Source: Rhopalosiphum padi (lineage: Eukaryota > Arthropoda > Insecta > Hemiptera > Aphididae). From it: a stretch of 64,000 nucleotides of DNA. Shown piece after piece: positions 12,318 through 22,309 of the stretch. A program made the position numbers and the translations under genes. Position 1 is the first letter of the stretch; each line of letters opens with the position of its first letter. The stretch spans positions 77,974,339 to 78,038,338 of the forward strand of contig NC_083599.1 of NCBI RefSeq assembly GCF_020882245.1, given 5' to 3'. The notes below the pieces were generated by a model. The model was not told where the DNA came from, did not search any database, and saw nothing but the letters and a program-made list of their open reading frames with translations.

Positions 12318-13136
12318 TAAATATAAGTTATCATACAATATATCCTATAGACTGACAAATCATCTCCGTACGTAAAATGAATATATTAAAAACAAAAACC
12401 GATATAAAAAAAAAAAATCAGAGTTCTTGAATGAGGACATTTTAGCAATTCGTATCCAAGACAATATTTTTATAAAACACGAATATTTTTTTTAATAATT
12501 AAATAAGGATTATATAATTTAATTCGTTTTTATTATAAAAAAATAAATGTATATTGGTGCCAACTAGTTTTGTCATATTTTGAAATGGCTTCAATTTGTT
12601 TATTTGTTATTATTAAATTTAATAAATAAATAATCTGTAATAGACGTACCTACTAATTAAAAATAATTACAGTATTTGACTGATTTATGTAAATAAATAA
12701 TATAATTAGGGATTTAAATCACTTATTATTTAGACTATTATAAGTTATCGAGTTATATCGTAAGTACATTAATTACATTTGTCACTTTATTCAACAGGCT
12801 ATTATTTATTCATATGTAACCGTGCAGATTGTAGGTATCTAAGGTGTTTTTTTGTTATATCGATTTAAATTTCATAATTTTTTTTTCATATGTGGTTCAG
12901 CGTAAATAAAATTAACTAAATTATCAAATTCTCTTCAAGATTATTCAAATCATACTTTTATTAAACAAATTATAATAATTTTATGATAACGTGAGATCTT
13001 TAATACGGCGTGCAGAATAAAAATACACGAAATATAAAATTCGATATCGGTTAAAATATTATTCGGTCACCAACATAATTGTTATCGTATTGACAATATT
13101 TATTTATAAACTGCGATATGAAAACCAGTTTAAACC
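12318..13136. other. X copy A body without genes
   Basis: AT-rich sequence without coding potential. From about 13000 onward it matches copy D in reverse complement (49505-49690; landmarks AACGTGAGATCTTTAATACGG and CTGCGATATGAAAACC), which shows it is internal X sequence. Confidence 0.6.
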
Positions 13137-13139
13137 TTA

Positions 13140-13280
13140 AGGTGCGTCCACACCTAACAAACGTTTGGGTAAACATTGTTTGTCAAACGTTTGTCGAACA
13201 TTTTTTAAATATTTGTCGAACGTTTGTCAAACATTTTATTAATGACCACAAACGTTTGTTCATAATTTAGTTGTTCGCTA
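13140..13280. repeat. Left terminal and subterminal repeats of the Harbinger
   Basis: After the terminal repeat, the palindrome-like core AACGTTTGTC (and variants such as AACGTTTGGG and ACAAACGTTTGTT) is repeated at least six times in about 120 bases. Such clustered subterminal motifs usually serve as binding sites for the transposase or its Myb/MADF partner. Confidence 0.75.
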
Positions 13281-13303
13281 TATGATTGCTAACATTCGTG
13301 ACT

Positions 13304-14643
13304 ATGTATGATCTAGAACAAGTCGCATGCTGCATTAGCGCTGCTGCGTTTGTTATAATGCGTAAGAACATAACATCAAAAAAAAAAGTTTTTAAAAAAA
13401 GAAGGTGGTGGGAAAGACAACTTTTTCAACGAAGAAAGAATTACAGTGGTGAGAATTTCATTTTAGATTTACATGACGGTGATTTATTTAATAATTTTAC
13501 CAGAATGTCAAGTACTGATTTTGAATTTTTAATTAATTTAATTGGCCCAAAAGTCATAAAAGAAAACACAAATTTTCGGGATAGTATTTCTGTATCGGTG
13601 CGTTTAGCAATAACTTTACGATTCTTATCTACTGGTGATTCATATCATTCTTTAATGTATACGTTCAAAGTATCAAAACAATTAATATCACAGATTGTAC
13701 CTGAAGTATGCGAAGCATTAATAACTGGCCTCCACACTTATATAATGGTAAGAAAATACATTTATTATATAATATATTTATAAACAATATACTAAATATT
13801 ATTCTACTTTATTTTTTTTAGATGCCATCAGATATAAATAGTTGGCTCAAAATTGCTTTCGATTTCGAAGAAAAATGGAACTTTCCTCATTGTATAGGCG
13901 CCCTTGATGGAAAACATATTTTATTACAAGCTCCATTTAACACCGGAACCGAGTTTTTTAACTATAAAGGCCACTTTAGTATTGTTTTAATGGCACTTGT
14001 TGACGCGAACTACTCGTTCACATACGTAAATGTTGGCTGTCAGGGACGTATTTCCGATGGCGGTGTATTGAAAAATACTGACTTATGGAATGGTTTGATA
14101 AATAAATCACTAAATCTACCTCAACCTATAAGTTTACCTGGTAGAGCTATTTCTATACCATACGTTATAGTGGCTGATGGTGCATTTGCACTAGGTGAGA
14201 ATATATTAAAACCATATCCAGGACACCAAATGAAAGGAAGTAAAGAGAGAATTTTTAATTATCGATTAAGCAGAGCACGCAGGGTATCAGAAAATGCTTT
14301 TGGCATTATGAGTTCTATATTTAGAGTACTTAGAAAACCTATGTTACTAAGTCCAGATAGAGCAACATCAGTTACTCTTGCATGTGTTTACTTACACAAT
14401 TTTCTTCGCGCTAGTAAAACATCTAAAAACTCTTATACACCACAAGGAAGTCTTGACGTTGATAATGAATCAGGAGAAATTATACCTGGATCATGGAGAA
14501 CACATTCAAAAAGTACATCATATTTACCTCTCTCACGTATTGGACGCAAGTCGGGAAGAGATCCAAAAGCTATAAGAGACGAATTTGCGACATATTTTAC
14601 AAGTGAACAGGGAAGTATTCCTTGGCAAGATGAATACGCATAA
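13304..14643 (+). CDS. PIF/Harbinger DDE transposase (one intron)
   Basis: Exon 1 (13304-13747) and exon 2 (13822-14643) join in phase across an intron with GTAAGA donor and TTTTTAG acceptor, giving about 421 residues. The N-terminal part holds a helix-turn-helix-like region (VSVRLAITLRFLSTGDSYHS). The HARBI1-type nuclease has its three acidic residues in GALDGKHI, VADGAFAL and RRVSENAFGIM. The enzyme cuts the element ends and inserts at TWA sites. I chose ATG 13304 as the first in-frame methionine; the frame is open upstream but without an ATG. The MADF gene to the right is convergent. No lesion is visible, so the enzyme could be functional. Confidence 0.9.
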
Positions 14644-14920
14644 TTATAAAAATTAAATGTATAAGGTAGTTTTAGTAAATAACATATTTCTAATTGTTGA
14701 AGTACCACTTTATTAAATTAATTTTTCTTTTAATAATTATTTTATAGTTTTATGATTATATAATATTGTAAAATAAATCGCCAACTTGCGCGTGAATATA
14801 CATATATATCTTAAAAATAAATTATAATTTACTATATTATAATTCTATAAATATAATAATATATCACGTAGAAAAATGAATATCAAATTAATATAACTTT
14901 TTAAAATTAAACAACATACT

Positions 14921-15796
14921 TTAATAAAATTGAACGTAATCTTGCATATTGAAGTCTTGTATTTGTGAAGATTCTCTTGCCTGTTGTGTAACTGTAGTAG
15001 TCGATGGTTTTTGTAATGGTGCATTCAATTGTAATGGCTGAGGCAGCGAAGAATCGTGTGTGTATTGATCCATTTCGGCTTTAAATAACAGGTTGTCTAT
15101 TTGATTTTTCAGTAAACATACAGTTATTGGATTTTTAATTTTCCTTAATCTAAATTCAACTGATTCCCCATAAACTTTTAACTCGTCCCTTTGTTGGTTT
15201 TCTTGTATTTTCGAATAACAAGATTTCATAATTGCATATGCTTCTTTCGTTTGATCATCATCTTCATAATTTCTTTTTGAAATTTTCGGGCGTTTAGGCG
15301 ATAAAAAAAGTTTCTTTTTTTTTTTATCGAAATGTGGTACACTTTGCTCAACATTTTCGGAAGGATTTTCAATTTCGACAGAATTCTGTTCACTGACACT
15401 ATCCTCATTACCCGATCCTGTTTCAAGTAAATCGGAATCAAATAAATTGCTTTCACCATCTTCACTGGTATTAGATCGCGTAATTCTCGGAGTATTTTTC
15501 TTAGCTAAAAAGTGGAAATATTTATAAGCGTACCAAGGTGTTTTTACATCATCGCTAGACATTCCAGATTTTAAAACCAAAGACTTTTTTTCTCTACGAT
15601 ACTGAGTTAAAAGAGATTCAATTTTTTTTCTTACCTCTTGTTCCTCAAAGTTAAGTTTGTTAGCAATATCAATAAATGCATCTTTACGTTTTATCTTATT
15701 TTTATAATCGCAAGATTTCGAGTCCCATAAGCAACTGGCATTCTCATATAATTCAATTAAATGAATTATTTTTTCTTTGGACCACTTATCACTCAT
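14921..15796 (-). CDS. MADF-domain accessory protein of the Harbinger element
   Basis: A 291-residue open frame starts at ATG 15796. Residues about 4-97 form a MADF (Myb/SANT-like) DNA-binding domain: KWSKEKIIHLIELYENASCL, then the aromatic and basic residues through TPWYAYKYFHFL. The middle is acidic and Ser/Asn-rich, then comes a basic patch (KKKKKLFLSPKRPKISKR, a possible nuclear signal) and a C-terminal part that could mediate partner binding. PIF/Harbinger elements need such a protein for nuclear import of the transposase and for end binding. It is convergent with the transposase and inside the same terminal repeats. A host MADF gene is unlikely given that position. Confidence 0.88.
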   Translation of the reverse strand: MSDKWSKEKIIHLIELYENASCLWDSKSCDYKNKIKRKDAFIDIANKLNFEEQEVRKKIESLLTQYRREKKSLVLKSGMSSDDVKTPWYAYKYFHFLAKKNTPRITRSNTSEDGESNLFDSDLLETGSGNEDSVSEQNSVEIENPSENVEQSVPHFDKKKKKLFLSPKRPKISKRNYEDDDQTKEAYAIMKSCYSKIQENQQRDELKVYGESVEFRLRKIKNPITVCLLKNQIDNLLFKAEMDQYTHDSSLPQPLQLNAPLQKPSTTTVTQQARESSQIQDFNMQDYVQFY

Positions 15797-16204
15797 TTTG
15801 TGACTCGCTAGTCGGTATATTATTGAACACTATACAATATAAACAACACTATGAATAAAAAAAAGCTACCCGTGTGTGGTATACTGGTGTCACGCGAAAG
15901 ACTGATTAGGTGTAGACGCAGCTTATTCGTTTAGTAAATAAGACAAAATATTTATTTATAAATGCGATATTATCGCATTATCTCCATATAGTCTGGAATA
16001 GTAATACACATCATAATATTTATATTTTGTGTATATAAATAGTTATATTTCAAAAATAAAACGAAAGCAAACATATATATTGTGGTATATTGTAATATAA
16101 TATATATATTGTAGTCTGTCACATATTGATACTTCATGATAATAATATCATAATAATTAATAATTAAATAAATATATCGGTATACAAGTATAAACATACA
16201 TGCA

Positions 16205-16386
16205 AAATGTTCGCTTAGTGAGCGAACATTTTTGTTTAGATTATTGACAAACAAATTAGTTTGGAAACACGTCTACATCAGACAAACGTTCGAAAAACAT
16301 TCGACAAACGTTTGTCAAGAAATTGTTGGTGTTCGGCGAACGTTCGACGAATGTTTTTTAATTGTTTGTTAGGTGTGGACGCACCT
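16205..16386. repeat. Right subterminal and terminal repeats of the Harbinger
   Basis: This contains AACGTTCG and AACGTTTGTC variants and a small palindrome (ATGTTCGCTTAGTGAGCGAACAT) at about 16207-16230, then the inverted terminal repeat ending GGTGTGGACGCACCT. It mirrors the left end. Confidence 0.75.
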
Positions 16387-16592
16387 TTAGGTGCGGTACA
16401 GCTGCAGTCGTGCGCGGGGTGGTGGTATGAACATTGTTCTCGAACGCTGCCGCTATACTTAGCAGAGCAGCACATGACGACTGTAAATTTATGATTTTTT
16501 AACCAAAAACATGCTTTCGTACTTCCCATTTTCCTCAGCTCTCGTTAGTCGTAGAAACATATTTTAAACACCAAAATAAACTTGAGTAGTTC

Positions 16593-16600
16593 CTCTAGAG
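16593..16600. repeat. 8-bp target-site duplication of hAT 1, left
   Basis: CTCTAGAG, repeated at 18898-18905. X copy D has a single CTCTAGAG at the equivalent place (about 49303-49310), the empty site. Confidence 0.92.
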
Positions 16601-18897
16601 CAGGGGTCTCAAACTCAAATTACCTACGGGCCATATATATTTACTTCACAGGTTTGCGGGCCAAACACTTTTTTTTACTCAGTTTAATAATAAATCTAAA
16701 ATAAACAAAATAAATTAAGGAAAGATGTAATTATTTTATTGATTATAATTCTAACAAAGATGTACATTGTACAGTGTCTTGATTTTTTGTTTAGTAGTAA
16801 TAATAGTTTCTTTTTATTTTCGAGCTGCACTTGATACTTGACATCTCTTATTTTGTACCAAACTGTCTATATTTGCACAAGAACTTCTGGATGCCAAATG
16901 TAGAACAGATTGCAATTTTAAATTGGAAATTTGATTGCGGCTTTTTGATTTATTCAACTTCATGAGGGAAAATAATTGTTCACATACATACGTGCTACCA
17001 AACATGGATAATATGTAACAAAAATGTTTTTGCAGTTTTGGATAATTGTTTTCAAGGTATTTAAACAATTCAGGAATTCCAACAGTTTCAAATTTTGTTT
17101 TTAAATTAGTATTACATTGCAAATCTATTAATTCTAGTTGGAGATCTTCCCTTACATTTTCAACATTTATGGAAAATGGCTCACTAAAAAGTAAAAAATC
17201 GTCTTTATACTTTTGGAAATCTACAAATCTACACTGAAATTCGTCTTTTAGTAATAAAATATGTGAAATAAATTTTTTTCCATCATTGTTTTCTGTAGAT
17301 ACCTGTTTTAATGTAGGAAAGTGTACCAAATTATTTGATACAAGTTGAGTTTCCCATAATTTAAGTTTCATAGTAAATGATTGAATCGAATCGCACATAT
17401 TTGTGATAACTTTATTTTTTCCTTGTAATTGTACGTTAAGAACATTTAGGTGTGTAGTAATATCAACAAGGAAAGCTAAATCTTTAATCCAATCAATATT
17501 ATTCAGTTTCGAAACAATTTTATTTTTAGATATCATAAAACAATTAATTTCTTTTAATAAATTGAAAAATCTTTGTAGCACTGCTCCACGACTAAGCCAT
17601 CTCACTTCACTATGATATATCAAACAACCATACTGAGCATCCATTTCCTCAAGTAGTGCACTAAATTGTCTATTATTCAATGCATGAGATCTAATCCAAT
17701 TAACAGTTTTAATGACTATATTCATAACATGTTCCATTTTCAATTTTTTCGAACATAAGGATTCTTGGTGAATGATGCAGTGAAAACTTTTCAATTCTAC
17801 ACCATAAGTCAAGGCTTTTGATTTTAGTCTAGAAACCAATCCCGCTTTTACACCTAACATTGCGGGAGCACCATCAGTAGTTATACTTGAAAATGTTTTC
17901 CAATCTACTTCTAATTCATTAAGACATTTCTCCACACAATTATATAAATCACTTCCTGTTGTAGTGTCAGTCATAGGAATTAAATCTAAGAGCTCTTCTG
18001 TTACATCAAAATTATCAAAAACTCCACGGATAAAAATAGCCAACTGTGCTGTATTTGTAATATCGGTACTTTCATCAATAGCAATAGAAAAATTTAAAAA
18101 ATTCTTACTTTTTTCATGTAATTGTTGTTTAACATTACTTGCCATTTCTTCAATTCTTTGAGCAATAGTATTTCCACTTAAACTTATATTTAAAAATGCT
18201 TGTTTTTTTTCGGGACATATAACTTCCACCGCACTAACAATACACTCTTTAATGAACTCGCCATCACTAAACGGTTTTGAAGCACGAGCAATTTTTTCTG
18301 CTATGATATAACTACATTTAACTGATTCGATATTTTCTTTTCTTATATTATCAAACAATTTTGTTTGATGTAAAAGACTTTTTTTTAATTCTTTAAATTT
18401 TTCTTCACGTAACTTTCCAACAAATTTATCGTAAATCTTACCATGATTAGTGTCGTAATGTCTTTTAATGTTATACTCTTTGATGACTGATACACTTTGT
18501 TTACATATTAAACATATAGGAACAGAATTACAACTGGTAAAAAAATATGCATAGCCCCATTTTTCTTGAAAAATACGTCCTTCTTGACCGATTTTACGTT
18601 TAACACTTGACATTTTATTGAACGAGTAGCGCACACAAACTACATTCACGAACTGAGTATAATAAGAACCCGTACCTACACGTAATACACGTTAAATAAT
18701 AACACTTATCTTAATAGATTAATTTTATCGCATTGTGCTTATCATGATCGAATTAAATTATTTTGGGAAATTCCTATTACGAATGTATAAAACAAAAAAA
18801 TCAAACAATTTTTGAAGAAATAAATATTTATTGCGGGCCACATCAAAAGGGGTTGCGGGCCGCATGTGGCCCGCGGGCCGCGTGTTTGAGACCACTG
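16601..18897 (-). mobile_element. hAT transposon (GTF2IRD2/ZBED-like), apparently intact
   Basis: The terminal inverted repeats CAGGGGTCTCAAAC and, inverted, CAGTGGTCTCAAAC differ at one of 14 positions. The flanking 8-bp duplication CTCTAGAG is exact. Subterminal GGGCC-rich blocks occur at both ends (CGGGCCATATAT on the left; GCCCGCGGGCCGCG on the right). One full transposase gene lies on the minus strand. At 2.3 kb it has the size of an autonomous hAT. It inserted inside the hairpin of X copy A. Confidence 0.92.
16814..18613 (-). CDS. hAT transposase, BED-type zinc finger, GTF2IRD2/ZBED5-like
   Basis: The frame is open for about 600 residues from ATG 18613 (MSSVKRKIGQ). An in-frame ATG at 18649 exists but adds sequence unlike the family. 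The N-terminus carries a BED-like zinc finger (CLICKQSV ... IKRHYDTNH). The RNase H-like catalytic core shows FSIAIDESTDIT (first Asp) and ITTDGAPAMLG (second Asp), with the large helical insertion between. The C-terminal dimerisation region is MFGSTYVCEQLFSLMKLNKS. It cuts and moves the flanking element. There are no stops or shifts, so it may be functional. Related domesticated genes exist in vertebrates, but here the terminal repeats show an ordinary transposon. Confidence 0.9.
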   Translation of the reverse strand: MSSVKRKIGQEGRIFQEKWGYAYFFTSCNSVPICLICKQSVSVIKEYNIKRHYDTNHGKIYDKFVGKLREEKFKELKKSLLHQTKLFDNIRKENIESVKCSYIIAEKIARASKPFSDGEFIKECIVSAVEVICPEKKQAFLNISLSGNTIAQRIEEMASNVKQQLHEKSKNFLNFSIAIDESTDITNTAQLAIFIRGVFDNFDVTEELLDLIPMTDTTTGSDLYNCVEKCLNELEVDWKTFSSITTDGAPAMLGVKAGLVSRLKSKALTYGVELKSFHCIIHQESLCSKKLKMEHVMNIVIKTVNWIRSHALNNRQFSALLEEMDAQYGCLIYHSEVRWLSRGAVLQRFFNLLKEINCFMISKNKIVSKLNNIDWIKDLAFLVDITTHLNVLNVQLQGKNKVITNMCDSIQSFTMKLKLWETQLVSNNLVHFPTLKQVSTENNDGKKFISHILLLKDEFQCRFVDFQKYKDDFLLFSEPFSINVENVREDLQLELIDLQCNTNLKTKFETVGIPELFKYLENNYPKLQKHFCYILSMFGSTYVCEQLFSLMKLNKSKSRNQISNLKLQSVLHLASRSSCANIDSLVQNKRCQVSSAARK

Positions 18898-18905
18898 CTC
18901 TAGAG
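18898..18905. repeat. 8-bp target-site duplication of hAT 1, right
   Basis: CTCTAGAG, identical to 16593-16600. Confidence 0.92.
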
Positions 18906-19167
18906 GACTGCGTTCCACTTTTTTGATATCTTTTTTTTCTATTTTATAATATGATTTTTTAAAAATGTTAAAAATTTTGAAAATTTCAAATGCAAATATC
19001 TCTGGTTTAAAAAAAAAATTCAAAAATCTGGAACGAGATCATCTAGAGGAACTTCTCAAGTTTATTTTGGTGTATAAATCATGTTTCTACGACTATTGAG
19101 AGCTGAGGAAAATGGGAAGTACGAAAGCATGTTTTTACGGTCGATTTTTCGCTACCAGAACGACCTC
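18906..19167. repeat. Right arm of the X copy A hairpin and right end of X
   Basis: The stretch from about 19055 to 19135 (CTTCTCAAGTTTATTTTGG, TTCTACGACTATTGAGAGC, GAAGTACGAAAGCATG) is the reverse complement of 16510-16600. The two are separated by the hAT and a 150-base spacer. The X end CTACCAGAACGACCTC follows, directly before TTAA. Confidence 0.8.
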
Positions 19168-19996
19168 TTAACCGAACTAAGAGACAATGGTATATTTGTT
19201 TTTGGAACTTTAAGATTAAATCGTGTCAAAAATATTCAATTATATTTAGTAGCGGGAAAATTATTACCACGTGGTGTATCTTCAGTCGCTACATCGAATG
19301 ACAATATTTCAGTTGTACGTTGGGTCGACAATAAAGAAGTACATACAATTTCAACGTATGCTGGAGCTCTTCCTGAAGATGAAACTAAACGTTTTGATCG
19401 TAAAACAAAACAATTTATACAAGTTTCTCGACCATTTTCAGTTTAGCAATATAATATGTTCATGGGCGGAGTAGATATGATGGACCGTATGATTTCACAT
19501 TATGCACATTTATTTAAAAATAAAAAATGGTACCATCGTATTTTTTTCATTTCCTAAATGTATCAATCGTTAACGCATGGATCATATATAAAAAGAAAAC
19601 AAATAATAATATGTCACTACTAAACTTTAAAGCAGAAATCGCTACATCTTTAATTGCATTTAATAAGACTACATCAAAAAAACGAGGAAGACCAGGAGCT
19701 ATAGATGAAAATATACCACTAAAAAAACGGATTGTTACCAAGACTTCAAACGTAATAAGGTACCTAATATAAAATATTTTTTACAACTTAAATTTTATTT
19801 AGTTAAAATAATTATGGTTTATAGATATGATGGATCTAACCACTACCCAAAAAAAGTGTCAACTAACCATCCACTAAGATGTCATGATGCTGACTGCAAA
19901 AGACGTACCCGTTATATTTGTTATAAATGCCAAGAACCTGTGTGTCCAGAATGTATGGAACATTTTCATACAAAAAAAATAATTCAATTTTTTTAA
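19168..19996 (+). pseudogene. piggyBac transposase copy 1, C-terminal half
   Basis: It starts in phase at TTAA 19168-19171 with T-E-L-R-D-N-G-I-F-V-F-G-T-L-R, the piece that follows the second catalytic Asp in piggyBac. It continues with YNMFMGGVDMMDRM (third catalytic Asp) near 19453-19495 and ends in a cysteine-rich domain, LRCHDADCKRRTRYICYKC then CPECMEHFH, near 19880-19970. A TAG stop at 19444-19446, a frame change near 19530 and an intron-like or frameshifted gap at about 19760-19815 break it. With 973-2153 it forms one decayed gene. Confidence 0.85.
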
Positions 19997-20272
19997 CAAG
20001 TTGACTGCCACTCGCTGTGTTTGTCCCGTGTGATGTTGTATTTTTAGACAGATGTTAACATGGGCCATGGGTTTTTTTTTCATATTTCTTATAATTTTTT
20101 TATCGTAATTGTTTATTTAAATCATTTTAATAATATTTAAAAAAAAAATAAACCGATTTGGAGTGAGTATCATATATGGTACTCAATGCCTTTTGTATCA
20201 TATTATTCAGTTTTCCGTTTATTTTCATTCGATTCATCGTCGAGTTGTGACGTTATTTATTAGTTTTGTACA

Positions 20273-22081
20273 ATGAACGAAAACGAAATTGTTCAAGCTC
20301 TTTGGTCATCAGATGAGTTATCTGAATTTGATGATAGTGATGCAGATCCTGACTTTGCTTTGGTAAATATTGCCTAATTTATAATATTTTTTGTATATCG
20401 TTTTAAGTGTACAAACGTCAATCGTTTTATCATAAATATGTAGATAATGCATAACTTTTATCGTGTATGACCTTACTAATAATAGTAAATAATTTAATAT
20501 AAAATATATATTACCTATTTCATTTATATAGTATAGGATTCTGATACTGATGATGATATTATTCCTTCGAATAACTCACATGAAAATTATGATGCTTCTA
20601 CTTTAAGTTCGTCTGGTTGGGGTCCTATAAACAGTAATGCTTCTAGTCCAGTGTTCAATTCTGAGTCTTTTGGAATCAACCCAGACATTCTCGAAACACT
20701 TAATGATGGTACACCATATGACTTATTTTCTTTATTTATTGATGACGAAGTCTTAAATTTATTAGTTATTGAAACTAACAGATATGCTCGTGATTTACTT
20801 TCAACTCCTCGTGGTCCAAAATCTAGACTCAATAAATGGGTTGATGTTGACACAGTTGAAATTAAGAGATTTTTGGGAATAGTTATGTGGATGAGGTTAA
20901 ATCCACTACCAACTTTGGCAAGTTATTGGAGCAAAAATGAAATGTATCAAACACATATTCCTAAGTATATGACCAGAAACAGATTCGAGTTGCTTTTGAG
21001 AACTTTTCATTGTTCAAACAATCAAATATGTCCTAGAGGTGACAGATTGTATAAAGTTCGTGGTTTGGTTGATATGCTAGTGAGCAAATATAAAGTATGC
21101 AACATACCAGGGGAAAATTTGTGTATTGACGAATCGGTGATTCCATTTGTTGGACGTTTGTCGTTCCGTCAATACATAAAAAATTAAAGGCATTGATACG
21201 GCATAAAAATATTTAAATTATGTATAAATGATGGGTATACTATTGGATTTAAAATATATGCTGGTCAAGAAGCTATCCCGGGAGTGGCAGTTTCAACGAA
21301 AATTGTAATGGAGTTAGCTGCAGATTATTTAGATGAGGGTAGAACCATGTTTACAGACAACTGGTACACATCAGTCAGTTTAGCAAATGAACTTTTAAGC
21401 CGATCAACAAATCTTGTAGGTACATTACGTTCTAACAGGAAGTTTAACCCAAAAGACGTAATAAACGCTAAATTAAAGAAAGGTGAAATAAAATCAAGCC
21501 AAAATGAAAATAATACCGTGATTATGAAGTGGAAGGACAAACGCGATGTACTTATGTTGTCAAAAAAACACAAAGACAATTTAATAGAAACAACTAATAA
21601 ACGTGCTCAAAAATTATTCAAACCAAAAATGGTAATGGATTATAATAAGGCAAAAGGTTTTGTCGATATTTCTGATTTGAGAAATTCTTACCACTCACCA
21701 CTTCGTCGATCATTAAAATGGTATAGAAAAATTGCATTCGAAATTTTACTAAATACAAGTTTATTAAATGCATTGACATTATTTAATACTGTGACTGGTT
21801 ATAAAATGGGTGTGACAGAATTTAGAGAAAATATAGTTCAAGCTTTACTAATGAAAACAACCAACATACCAATGATATCCAAACCAACTGAAGGAGAAAT
21901 TCATAAGATTGTTAATTCTAATCGTGGTAGGTGTTCAAATTGTTATTTCGAAATGGTTCAACAAGGTGGAAGGGAACACGCACAAAAAATTACACGTAAA
22001 GTACAAACGAAGTGTCCAGGCTGTTCTAAACATCTCTGTTTGGATTGTTTTTTCAAATTGCATTCAACAAAAAAAATATAA
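20273..22081 (+). pseudogene. piggyBac transposase copy 3, two nonsense codons
   Basis: Exon 1 (20273-20362, MNENEIVQALWSS) joins exon 2 (20537-22081) in phase, with GTAAAT donor and TATAG acceptor. Exon 2 carries the piggyBac core: LCIDESVIPFVGRLSF (first Asp), TMFTDNWYTSVSL (second Asp) and VMDYNKAKGFVDISDL (third Asp). A cysteine-rich end follows (CSNCYFEMV ... CPGCSKHLCLDC). The frame is uninterrupted except for TAA at 21185-21187 and TGA at 21194-21196, three codons apart. A palindrome-like GAGTGAGTATCATATATGGTACTC near 20160-20183 could be subterminal. TTAA-flanked ends were not located with confidence. Confidence 0.88.
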
Positions 22082-22126
22082 TTTATAATTATATATTATA
22101 TAATAATAATAATAATAATATTTATA

Positions 22127-22309
22127 ATATATTTATGTTTGATTTTATTGATATTTTAACTAAAAAAAGCTTAAAGTGTATAATATGAATACAAGTTATA
22201 TAACTTTTTTTTAAATATATTTATGTTTGATTTATTAATATTTTAACTGAAAAAGTTTTAAGTGTATACTGTAGTATAATATTAATACGAGTTGTATAAT
22301 TTTTTTTTT
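22127..22309. repeat. Tandem duplication, two units of about 88 bp
   Basis: Both units start ATATATTTATGTTTGATT, pass through ATATTTTAACT and AAGTGTAT, and end in a T-run. They are about 85% alike. They lie just after piggyBac copy 3 and may be part of its 3' region. A short (AAT)n run precedes them (about 22103-22123). Confidence 0.7.

Larger units (their letters stand above)
13140..16386 (+). mobile_element. PIF/Harbinger transposon, apparently intact
   Basis: Perfect 23-bp terminal inverted repeats begin AGGTGCGTCCACACCTAACA. TTA duplications flank it at 13137-13139 and 16387-16389, the target choice typical of this superfamily. It encodes a DDE transposase on the plus strand and a MADF-domain protein on the minus strand, the two-gene layout of PIF/Harbinger elements. 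Copies B and D of the host X element carry the unoccupied site, confirming the borders. Both genes are open, so this 3.25-kb copy may be autonomous. Confidence 0.93.
6077..19167 (+). mobile_element. X family copy A: TTAA-flanked non-coding element, with nested insertions
   Basis: It is flanked by TTAA at 6073-6076 and 19168-19171. The left end (GTTCTGGTAAAAGTG) and right end (CTACCAGAACGACCTC) are inverted and match the ends of copies B (28563-32860) and D (49045). Without the LINE, Harbinger and hAT inside it, about 3.5 kb remains, close to copy B (4.3 kb). The left arm contains a GC-rich block (6095-6250) shared with copies B and C. The right arm contains a palindromic hairpin. No protein of its own is encoded; the short open frame at 6021-6335 is chance. 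It behaves as a non-autonomous TTAA-specific DNA transposon and splits piggyBac copy 1. Confidence 0.75.

Noticed and set aside
20150..20190. GAGTGAGTATCATATATGGTACTC as the terminal repeat of piggyBac copy 3
   Set aside because: No TTAA directly next to it and no inverted partner found after 22081, so it is kept only as a possible subterminal motif.
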